A model generated the notes under the pieces. That model saw nothing but the letters and a program-made list of their open reading frames with translations, was not told the origin of the DNA and did not search any database. A stretch of 12,217 nucleotides of DNA from AWTP1-13 sp044868325 (GTDB lineage Bacteria > Pseudomonadota > Alphaproteobacteria > Rhizobiales > Hyphomicrobiaceae), in the NCBI GenBank assembly GCA_044868325.1, contig JBIOWI010000118.1, positions 1-12,217 of the forward strand, in the 5' to 3' direction. The translations under genes and the position numbers were made by a program. Of the stretch, positions 6,623 to 12,217 are shown piece after piece (within the stretch, counting starts at the first letter, position 1; each line of letters opens with the position of its first letter).

Positions 6623-7502
6623 TGTTCTGCACCTGCTCGCGCATCTGGTCGATCACCGCCTTGAGCTCCAGGCCTGCGCGCGTCGTCTCCGCATCGTAGG
6701 CCTTGGAGCAGAGCGTGTTGGCCTCGCGGTTGAACTCCTGGGCCAGGAAGTCGAGCCGGCGGCCGGCGGGCTCCTTGCTGTCGAGCAGCTCGCGCGCGGC
6801 GGCCACGTGGGCAGCGAGCCGCTTCAGCTCCTCCTCCACGTCGGCGCGGGCGGCCAGCAGCGCCGCCTCCTGATAGAGCCGCGTCTCGTCCAGCGTCACC
6901 CCCGTCTCCAGCAGCCGCCCCACCTGCTCCCGGAGCCGCTGGCGGATGGCGGCCGGTGCGCGCGACGGCGACCGCTCGACCCCCTCGACCAGCCGCTCGA
7001 TCTCGGCCAGCTGCCGCTCCACGACGGCCTTGAGGTGGCCGCCCTCGTCGGCGCGGGCGCGCACCATGCCGTCGAGCGCGGCGTCGAGGCTCGCCAGCAT
7101 CGCGTCGTTGCGCGCCGCGGTCTCGACCTCGCTCTCCTCCGGCTCCACCAGCTCCAGGACGCCGCGCACGTTGAGCAGCGCCTCAGCGCTGGGCGGGCCG
7201 ACCGCGGCTGCGCCACGCAGCGTCTCCACGGCCGCCAGGACCTGCTTCAGCGCCGACTCGTTGAGGCGGATCTCGGTCTGCCCGTGTGTGCGCTTCACGC
7301 TGAGATTGACCGTCAGGCTGCCGCGGCTGACGCGCCGGGCCACCGCCTCGCGGATGCGAGGCTCCAGGCTCTCGAAGCCGGGCGGCACGCGCAGCCTGAT
7401 GTCGAGGCCACGCCCGTTCACCGAGCGCAGCTCCCAATGCCAGCTCACGGGACCTGCCGCACCGGCCGCCCGCGCGAACCCTGTCATGCTCTTGATGGTC
7501 AT
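6615..7502 (-). CDS. yicC: YicC/YloC family endoribonuclease
   Basis: It has 295 residues, the usual family length. The hallmark start MTIKSMTGFARA and ELRSVNGRGLDIRLRVP (24-40) are intact. The C-terminal DUF1732-type signature is also present: DFLAQEFNREANT (251-263) with conserved Gln and Glu residues, SKAYDAETT, and MREQVQNIE as the last nine residues. E. coli YicC and B. subtilis YloC are reported endoribonucleases, and the E. coli enzyme acts on the small RNA RyhB. The target here is unknown. The ATG at 7502 has only a weak AGG upstream. The middle of the protein (about 165-245) is a long charged helical stretch. The gene sits 150 nt after mltG and overlaps gmk. Confidence 0.93.
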   Translation of the reverse strand: MTIKSMTGFARAAGAAGPVSWHWELRSVNGRGLDIRLRVPPGFESLEPRIREAVARRVSRGSLTVNLSVKRTHGQTEIRLNESALKQVLAAVETLRGAAAVGPPSAEALLNVRGVLELVEPEESEVETAARNDAMLASLDAALDGMVRARADEGGHLKAVVERQLAEIERLVEGVERSPSRAPAAIRQRLREQVGRLLETGVTLDETRLYQEAALLAARADVEEELKRLAAHVAAARELLDSKEPAGRRLDFLAQEFNREANTLCSKAYDAETTRAGLELKAVIDQMREQVQNIE

Positions 7503-7550
7503 GCGTCAGCCTGGCATCGACGGCGCACCGCGGGGGGCGACGCGCTCAAA

Positions 7551-7572
7551 CCGGAGCGATCCGGTGCTCCGG
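7551..7572 (-). other. Stem-loop in the mltG-yicC gap
   Basis: CCGGAGC and GCTCCGG form a perfect 7-bp stem with an 8-nt loop, followed on the minus strand by TTTG. This is too little U for a firm terminator call. It lies 49 nt before the yicC start and may act as an attenuator or a 3'-end stabiliser for the upstream message. The rest of the 150-nt gap shows nothing definite. Confidence 0.4.
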
Positions 7573-7652
7573 CGCCGAAATCTAGTCGGATTGGCGCCCG
7601 CGCGCCAGCACGGGAGGGCCGGCATCCCGCGGCCAATGCATTCGCGACGCCA

Positions 7653-9080
7653 TCAGCGCTTGGACTTGGGCTGCGCCGGCTCGGTGGTCGAGGTCCACGA
7701 CCCTTCCTCGCCCGACGCGCCCGGCCGCGTCGCCGAGGGAGCGCTGGCGGCGCCCGGCGCAGCTGCGCCCTTGCCCCTGTCTGGTCCCTTGTCTGGTCCC
7801 TTGTCTGGTCCCTTGTCTGAGGCCTTGGGACCGCCCTTGTCGGACGCCCCCTTCTCGGGAGCCTTCTCGGGCTGCTGCGGGGTCGCCGCCGCCTTGGCGG
7901 CCTTCTCCTTCTCTTTCTCGCGCTCCCGCTCGATGGCGCGCCACTTCTGGACGTTGGCGTTGTGGTCCTTCAACGTCTCGGCGAAGATGTGCCCACCGAT
8001 GCCGTCGGCCACGAAGTAGAGGTCCTTCGTGCTCGCCGGGTTGAGCACCGCCTCGATCGATGCCCGTCCCGGGTTGCAGATGGGCGTCGGCGGCAGCCCG
8101 TCGATCTGGTACGTGTTGTGCGCGGTCCTCTGCGCGATCTCGCTCTTCAGGATGGGCCGGCTCCACACCGTCTTGCCGGGGCTCATCCCGTAGAGGATGG
8201 TCGGGTCCGACTGCAGGCGCATGTTCTGCCGGAGCCGGTTCACGAACACGGCCGCGACGCGCTCGCGCTCGTCGTTGCGCCCGGTCTCCTTCTCGACGAT
8301 GGAGGCCAGCACGACCGCCTCCTCCCAGGTCTTGAAGGGGAGGCCCTTCTGGCGCTGGTCCCACATCCTCTCCATCAGCCTGCGGGATTCCGCGCGCATG
8401 TTGTCGAGGATCTGCTGGCGCTGCGCTCCGCGCTGGACGATGAACGTCTCCGGCAGCAGCAAGCCTTCGGGCGGAACCTCGGCGATGTCGCCCGTGAGGC
8501 CGGGATCGGCCTTCAGCCGCTCCACGATCTGATGGCTGGTGAGCCCCTCGGGGATCGTCACCCGAAACGTGATGGTCTTGCCGTCGGAGAGGATGTCGAT
8601 GACGTTGCGGATGCTGGCCGCCTGCGGGATCTGGTAGTCGCCAGCCTTGAGCTGGGGAGAGCGCGCCTTGTCGCCCCACGCGGTCGCTTTGGCGATGAGA
8701 TAGCCGGCGATGAAGAGCCGCCGGTCGGCGATCACGCCATCCCGCTCCAGCCGCGAGGCGATATCGTGCACGCCCTCGCCTTTGGGGATCACCACGTTCT
8801 TGTTGGCGGCGAGGGGACCCGGCGCATTCACCCAGCTGTTGAGCGCCACTGCCAGGCCGCCGACGATCGCCATCAGCAGCAGGAGCAGCGTGAACACGCC
8901 GCTCACGAACCGGAACAGCGCCGATGAGCGGCCGGGTTCGCCCCGGTAGCGGTACCGCCGCTTGCCGGACCGGGACCGCGCCAAGGGTCGCGTCGGCTCG
9001 AGCTGCTCGGATGGGCTGCGCGCCACAGCGCCGGTTGGCCGGCTGGTATAGTGGGGATCGGCGGGCCGGCGGTTGCTCAT
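7653..9080 (-). CDS. mltG: Endolytic murein transglycosylase MltG
   Basis: It has 475 residues from the ATG at 9080, which has AGGAG (9088-9092) 7 nt upstream. A GTG at 9104 would add 8 residues and lacks such a site. A basic cytoplasmic N-terminus (1-53) is followed by one transmembrane segment (about 54-83), so the catalytic domain is periplasmic. A LysM-like part (about 95-168) precedes the YceG-type catalytic domain, with ASIVEKET (259-266) holding the catalytic Glu263, then VAAVFVNRLRQNMRLQSDPT and NTYQIDGLPPTPICNPG. MltG cuts nascent glycan strands and releases them from synthesis. The odd part is the last 95 or so residues: a Glu/Arg/Lys run (384-396) and then a Lys/Pro/Gly/Ala tail with tandem DKGP repeats. 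E. coli MltG ends shortly after its catalytic domain. Confidence 0.94.
   Translation of the reverse strand: MSNRRPADPHYTSRPTGAVARSPSEQLEPTRPLARSRSGKRRYRYRGEPGRSSALFRFVSGVFTLLLLLMAIVGGLAVALNSWVNAPGPLAANKNVVIPKGEGVHDIASRLERDGVIADRRLFIAGYLIAKATAWGDKARSPQLKAGDYQIPQAASIRNVIDILSDGKTITFRVTIPEGLTSHQIVERLKADPGLTGDIAEVPPEGLLLPETFIVQRGAQRQQILDNMRAESRRLMERMWDQRQKGLPFKTWEEAVVLASIVEKETGRNDERERVAAVFVNRLRQNMRLQSDPTILYGMSPGKTVWSRPILKSEIAQRTAHNTYQIDGLPPTPICNPGRASIEAVLNPASTKDLYFVADGIGGHIFAETLKDHNANVQKWRAIEREREKEKEKAAKAAATPQQPEKAPEKGASDKGGPKASDKGPDKGPDKGPDRGKGAAAPGAASAPSATRPGASGEEGSWTSTTEPAQPKSKR
7777..7819 (-). repeat. 12-bp tandem repeat inside mltG
   Basis: A 12-bp unit (TTGTCTGGTCCC on the plus strand) occurs three times, the first copy with one change, followed by a partial fourth. 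It encodes DKGP repeats in the MltG tail. The unit is a multiple of three, so copy-number slippage would lengthen or shorten the tail without breaking the frame. Confidence 0.85.
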
Positions 9081-9087
9081 GGGCTCA

Positions 9088-9092
9088 CTCCT
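9088..9092 (-). promoter_or_regulatory. Shine-Dalgarno site fixing the mltG start
   Basis: AGGAG on the minus strand lies 7 nt before the ATG at 9080 and favours it over the in-frame GTG at 9104. Confidence 0.6.
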
Positions 9093-9226
9093 CGCAGCGC
9101 GCACCCCCGATTGGGTTCTAACCGGTTCTTGTTACCCGCTTGTTCGCACCGGCGGCCGAGTCCGGCTGGGTAGCATTAAGGTAAATGTGGCGAAAGGACG
9201 ATTGACACACAAGCGCCGCGCCATGT

Positions 9227-9271
9227 CGCGCAATGGGCCCCGCGGCAACTCCAGCCGCGACCCCTTGCGCG
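9227..9271 (-). other. Long stem-loop between fabF and mltG
   Basis: CGCGCAA (9227-9233) pairs with TTGCGCG (9265-9271). GGG (9235-9237) pairs with CCC (9262-9264) after a one-base bulge. CGCGGC (9241-9246) pairs with GCCGCG (9254-9259) around a 7-nt loop. That makes 16 bp in total, starting 18 nt past the fabF stop. There is no U-tract, so intrinsic termination is unlikely. It may stabilise the upstream fab message or be a processing site. The remaining gap toward mltG has an 8-bp palindrome (AACCGGTT, 9120-9127) and no convincing promoter. Confidence 0.55.
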
Positions 9272-9289
9272 GCGCACGGCAGGCGCGCC

Positions 9290-10555
9290 TCACGCCACGC
9301 GCCGTAGCACGAGCGAGGCGTTGGTGCCGCCGAACCCGAAGGAGTTCGAGAGTACGGTGTCGATGCTCCGCCGCCTGGCCTCATGCGGGACGAGGTCGAT
9401 GGCCGTCTCCACCGAAGGATTGTCGAGGTTGAGCGTGGGCGGAGCGATATTGTCGCGGATCGCCAGCACCGAGAAAATCGCCTCGATGGCGCCGGCCGCG
9501 CCCAACAGGTGGCCCGTGGCCGACTTGGTGGAGGACATGGCGAGATTGCCCGAGGCGTTGCCGAACAGCCGCTCCACGGCCCCCAGCTCGATCTCGTCGC
9601 CCATGGGCGTCGAGGTGCCGTGCGCATTGATGTAGTGGATGTCGCTTGGGGCGATGCCGGCCCGCGCCAGCGCCGCCTTCATGCAGCGGTAGGCGCCGTC
9701 GCCGTCCTCGGCCGGCGCGGTGATGTGGAAGGCGTCGCCGGACAGCCCGTAGCCGATCACCTCGGCGTAGATGCGCGCGCCGCGGGCCTTGGCGTGCTCC
9801 AAGGTCTCCAGCACGACGACGCCGGCACCCTCGCCCATCACGAAGCCGTCGCGGTCCTTGTCGTAGGGCCGGGAGGCGCGCGTCGGCTGGTTGTTGAACT
9901 TGGTGGCCAGCGCCTTGCAGGCGGCGAAGCCAGCCATCGACAGGCGGCAGATCGGGCTCTCGGTGCCACCCGCCACCATCACGTCCGCGTCGCCCAGCGC
10001 CACCAGGCGCGCGGCATCGCCGATGGCGTGGGCGCCGGTCGAGCAGGCGGTGACGACGGCGTGGTTGGGGCCCTTGAGCCCGTGCCGGATCGAGATGTAG
10101 CCGGAGGCCAGGTTGATCAGACGGCCTGGGATGAAGAACGGGCTCACGCGGCGGGGGCCCTTGTCCTTCAGCAGCAGCGCCGTCTCGGCGATGCCGTCGA
10201 GACCGCCGATGCCGGAGCCCACCAGCACGCCCGTGCGCTCCTGCTTCTCGGGGGTATCCGCCGCCCAGCCGGCGTCCTTGATGGCCTGCTCGGCCGCCCC
10301 CATGGCGTAAATGATGAAATCGTCGACCTTGCGCTGCTCCTTGGGCTCCATCCAGTCGTCAGCGGTGAATTTGCCCTCGCTGAGCGGCCCGTGCGGCACG
10401 AAGCAGGCAATCTGGCAGGCCAGATCGTCGACTTGAAACTCTTCGATCCGGCGCGCCCCGTTCGCGCCCTGCAGCAGGCGCGACCAAGTGGCCTCCACCC
10501 CGCAGCCCAGCGGTGTGACGAGGCCCAAGCCCGTGATAACGACGCGACGCTGCAT
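9290..10555 (-). CDS. fabF: Beta-ketoacyl-ACP synthase II
   Basis: It condenses malonyl-ACP with acyl-ACP to extend the fatty-acid chain in the cytosol. Its 421 residues match KAS II length. The Cys-His-His triad is Cys171 in VTACSTGAHA, His312 in NAHGTSTPMGD and His349 in KSATGHLLGAAG, with Lys344 in the last motif. The Gly-rich loop SFGFGGTNAS (405-414) closes the active site. The N-terminal RRVVITGLGLVTPLG is typical of the family. The ATG at 10555 has a modest GGGA just upstream. FabB is less likely because gene order and length fit FabF. It follows acpP by 95 nt. Confidence 0.97.
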   Translation of the reverse strand: MQRRVVITGLGLVTPLGCGVEATWSRLLQGANGARRIEEFQVDDLACQIACFVPHGPLSEGKFTADDWMEPKEQRKVDDFIIYAMGAAEQAIKDAGWAADTPEKQERTGVLVGSGIGGLDGIAETALLLKDKGPRRVSPFFIPGRLINLASGYISIRHGLKGPNHAVVTACSTGAHAIGDAARLVALGDADVMVAGGTESPICRLSMAGFAACKALATKFNNQPTRASRPYDKDRDGFVMGEGAGVVVLETLEHAKARGARIYAEVIGYGLSGDAFHITAPAEDGDGAYRCMKAALARAGIAPSDIHYINAHGTSTPMGDEIELGAVERLFGNASGNLAMSSTKSATGHLLGAAGAIEAIFSVLAIRDNIAPPTLNLDNPSVETAIDLVPHEARRRSIDTVLSNSFGFGGTNASLVLRRVA

Positions 10556-10585
10556 TCCCAGTCCCGATTGAGCCCCCGTTCTTCC

Positions 10586-10624
10586 CCAAGCCGGCCGGCG
10601 CTCCGTGCGCGGTGCGCCGCTTGG
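10586..10624 (-). other. Stem-loop between acpP and fabF
   Basis: An outer 6-bp stem (CCAAGC 10586-10591 with GCTTGG 10619-10624) and an inner 5-bp stem (GGCGC 10597-10601 with GCGCC 10614-10618) are joined with a 5-nt bulge on one side. A further 3-bp CCG/CGG tip has a 4-nt loop. It begins 26 nt after the acpP stop and has no U-tract. It could protect the acpP message, which is usually needed at much higher level than fabF; that role is inferred. Confidence 0.45.
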
Positions 10625-10650
10625 CTCGCGAAGGAGACCGCTAGGTCCGG

Positions 10651-10914
10651 CTACGATGCGGCCGGCGGCGTGCCCGCGGCGCTCGCGTGCTGCTCCAGGA
10701 ACTTCACGGCATCGCCCACGGTCTGGATGCGCTCAGCTGCGTCGTCGGGAATCTCGCAGCCGAACTCCTCCTCGAAGGCCATCACCAGCTCGACGGTATC
10801 CAGGCTATCAGCCCCCAGATCGTCGATGAAGCTGGCGCTGTCCGTAACCTTGTCGGCTTCTACGCACAGGTGTTCCACCACGATCTTCTTCACGCGCTCT
10901 GCCACGTCGCTCAT
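10651..10914 (-). CDS. acpP: Acyl carrier protein
   Basis: It is the small acidic cytosolic carrier of growing acyl chains. It has 87 residues, slightly longer than E. coli ACP because of an Ala/Pro-rich tail (about 77-87). The phosphopantetheine attachment site is Ser37 in LGADSLDTVELV, and the helix II recognition segment is intact. The N-terminus MSDVAERVKKIVVEHL is typical of alphaproteobacterial AcpP. It lies between fabG and fabF, with a 255-nt gap before it that may hold its own promoter, in keeping with the high ACP demand. Confidence is very high. Confidence 0.98.
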   Translation of the reverse strand: MSDVAERVKKIVVEHLCVEADKVTDSASFIDDLGADSLDTVELVMAFEEEFGCEIPDDAAERIQTVGDAVKFLEQHASAAGTPPAAS

Positions 10915-10946
10915 CGGTGTATTCCTCGGCTGACCCTGTCTGTTGG

Positions 10947-10975
10947 CTTATCCAAGCTGCTTGTTCTCGCGTCGA
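10947..10975 (-). promoter_or_regulatory. Candidate promoter for acpP
   Basis: On the minus strand, TCGACG (10975-10970) and GATAAG (10952-10947) lie 17 bp apart, each matching four of six consensus positions. Transcription would start near 10940, about 26 nt before the acpP ATG. The match is modest and could be chance. Confidence 0.35.
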
Positions 10976-11016
10976 CCTGTCGGTATGCACATCCTGAGCC
11001 TGCGAGAGCGCCTCCA

Positions 11017-11075
11017 CCCAACCCGCGATGGGGGCGAATGCATCCCCATGGCAGCGCATTTGTCCTGAGGTTGGG
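11017..11075 (-). other. Nested inverted repeats in the fabG-acpP gap
   Basis: Outer arms CCCAACC (11017-11023) and GGTTGGG (11069-11075) enclose inner arms ATGGGG (11028-11033) and CCCCAT (11044-11049) around a 10-nt loop that contains ATGCAT. This is the main structure in the 255-nt gap (10915-11169), the widest in the window. No convincing ORF or terminator with a U-tract is present. It may be a structured leader, a regulator site, or chance in GC-rich DNA. Confidence 0.4.
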
Positions 11076-11169
11076 CACGCAAATCACGGGCTCGTTAACA
11101 CACTTCACCAGGCTTGACCAGCACCCCGCGCAGGCTACGCCGGGGGCGCTCGGGAGCGGGTTTTGCCGG

Positions 11170-11913
11170 CTAGATCATGGCCAAGCCACCATTCACATGG
11201 AGCGTCTGGCCCGTCATGTAACCGGCCTCCGAGGAGGCCAAATAGACGCAGGCGGCGGCGATGTCGGCGGGCGTCCCGAACTTCTGGGCCGGAATGGCCT
11301 CCTTGATGGCGCTCACCTGCTTCTCGTTGAGCACGTCGGTCATGGCAGTGGAGATGAAGCCTGGCGCGACGCAGTTCACGGTGATGCCGCGGGAGGCCAC
11401 CTCGCGGGCCAGCGACTTCGACATGCCGATCATCCCCGCCTTGGACGCCGCATAGTTGCCCTGGCCTGGGTTGCCGACCACGCCGCTGACCGAGGAGATG
11501 TTGACGATCCGGCCATACCCGGTCTTGGCCCGCATCATGGCCCGGGCGGCAGCCCGCATCAGCGTGAACGTGGCGGTGAGATTGACGGCGATCACCTCGT
11601 CCCACTGCTCGTCCTTCATCACCATGAGCAGGTTGTCCTTGGTCAGGCCGGCGTTGTTGACCAGGATGTCGACCCGCCCCAGCTTGCCGATGGCGGCATC
11701 CACCAGCCCCGCCACCGCCGCCCGGTCGGCGAGGTCGCAGGGGAGGACATGGACGCGGCTGCCAAGCTCGGCCGCCAGCTTCTCCAGCTTCTCGGTTTGG
11801 CGCCCGGAGACCGCCACGGCGGCGCCCTGCTTGTGGAAAGCACGCGCGATGGCACCGCCGATACCGCCCGTGGCACCGGTGACGAGCGCCGTCCTGTCGG
11901 TCAGGTCGAACAT
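11170..11913 (-). CDS. fabG: 3-oxoacyl-ACP reductase
   Basis: It is an NADPH-dependent short-chain dehydrogenase that reduces 3-oxoacyl-ACP to 3-hydroxyacyl-ACP. It has 247 residues. The cofactor-binding TGATGGIG (12-19) and NNAG (86-89) are present, as are Asn111 and the catalytic Ser141, Tyr154 and Lys158 in NYAASKAG. The C-terminal MTGQTLHVNGGLAMI is a FabG hallmark. The ATG at 11913 has GAGGT just upstream. That site contains the fabD stop codon, and only 2 nt separate the two genes, so they are translationally linked. A longer in-frame extension to 12084 runs back through fabD in another frame and is rejected. Confidence 0.97.
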   Translation of the reverse strand: MFDLTDRTALVTGATGGIGGAIARAFHKQGAAVAVSGRQTEKLEKLAAELGSRVHVLPCDLADRAAVAGLVDAAIGKLGRVDILVNNAGLTKDNLLMVMKDEQWDEVIAVNLTATFTLMRAAARAMMRAKTGYGRIVNISSVSGVVGNPGQGNYAASKAGMIGMSKSLAREVASRGITVNCVAPGFISTAMTDVLNEKQVSAIKEAIPAQKFGTPADIAAACVYLASSEAGYMTGQTLHVNGGLAMI

Positions 11914-11915
11914 GC

Positions 11916-12217
11916 TTACCTCTTTGCCGTGAGCAGGGACAGGGCCGCGTCGATGTCCTGCGGCGCGCCGACCGAGGTGGCGTCGAGCCCTGGCACGATG
12001 CGCTTGGCGAGGCCCGCCAGCACCTTGCCGGAGCCAACCTCCACGAGCTCGGTGACGCCGCCTTCGGCCATGACGGCCACGCACTCGCGCCAGCGTACGG
12101 TGCCGGTGACCTGCTCCACCAGCCGCCGCTTGATCTCGTCTGGGTCGCTGATGGGCGCCGCGGTGACGTTGGCGACAAGCGGCACCACCGGCGGGCTCAC
12201 CTGCGTCTCGGCCAGAG
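11916..12217 (-). CDS. fabD: Malonyl-CoA:ACP transacylase, C-terminal part
   Basis: Only the last 99 or so residues are inside the window; the gene continues beyond the right edge. The sequence matches the FabD end: VVPLVANVTAAP, then EIKRRLVEQVTGTVRWRECVA, then VTELVEVGSGKVLAGLAKRI, equivalent to the E. coli EVGPGKVLTGL segment. FabD moves malonyl from CoA to ACP; its nucleophilic Ser and catalytic His lie in the unseen part. The GTG at 12200 is internal to the frame, not a start. The stop TAA overlaps the fabG ribosome-binding site. Confidence 0.93.
   Translation of the reverse strand, partial: LAETQVSPPVVPLVANVTAAPISDPDEIKRRLVEQVTGTVRWRECVAVMAEGGVTELVEVGSGKVLAGLAKRIVPGLDATSVGAPQDIDAALSLLTAKR

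Noticed and set aside
7777..7819. Short tandem repeats as a CRISPR array
   Set aside because: The units are contiguous 12-mers without spacers and lie in frame inside mltG.
6459..7820. 453-codon open frame on the plus strand
   Set aside because: It is antisense to gmk, yicC and the end of mltG. Its tail of VWSL-type repeats is simply the 12-bp mltG repeat read in another frame.
9202..9207. TTGACA on the plus strand as a promoter antisense to fabF
   Set aside because: No -10-like hexamer occurs at 16-18 bp; the sequence there is GC-rich.
9383..10933. 516-codon open frame on the plus strand
   Set aside because: It is antisense to fabF and acpP and has no recognisable motifs or ribosome-binding site.
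10911..11108. 65-codon open frame in the fabG-acpP gap
   Set aside because: Its composition is nondescript, it lacks a clear ribosome-binding site, and it overlaps the acpP start region.

Overview
The window is a compact, GC-rich stretch in which every supported gene lies on the minus strand. It reads as alphaproteobacterial chromosome, most likely Hyphomicrobiales. The evidence is the gene order fabD-fabG-acpP-fabF-mltG-yicC-gmk, the alphaproteobacterial style of GyrA (a second GRGGKG motif and an Ala/Glu-rich insertion in the C-terminal domain), and a DUF2306 membrane protein. I cannot name a genus.

Read in transcription order, from the right edge leftwards. (1) 12217-9290 is the fatty-acid synthesis block: the C-terminus of fabD, then fabG (2 nt after the fabD stop), acpP and fabF. 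These load malonyl groups onto ACP, reduce the ketoacyl intermediate and elongate the chain. (2) 9080-5954 carries mltG (peptidoglycan lytic transglycosylase), yicC (endoribonuclease) and gmk (guanylate kinase, whose TTG start overlaps yicC). (3) 5857-5459 is a small DUF2306 membrane protein behind an AT-rich palindrome. (4) 5377-4908 is a hicB-hicA toxin-antitoxin pair with a 4-nt overlap. (5) 4855-1890 is a well-formed sigma70-type promoter, a 144-nt leader with two sister hairpins, and gyrA. (6) 1751-1 is a GTG-initiated, left-truncated DUF262/DUF1524 protein of the GmrSD/BrxU-like defence nuclease family. It is open to the window edge, so simple ORF listings miss it.

Points that stand out: the GyrA quinolone-resistance region has Asn and Leu where E. 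coli has Asp82 and Ser83; the DUF262 protein has DGLQR in place of DGQQR plus a long acidic insertion; and all four non-overlapping junctions of the fab-mltG-yicC run contain a stem-loop without a U-tract, which suggests transcript processing or stabilisation between cistrons. Core genes make up most of the window. The accessory material is the hicBA pair and the DUF262 gene on either side of gyrA. I found no tRNA, rRNA, CRISPR array or insertion sequence.
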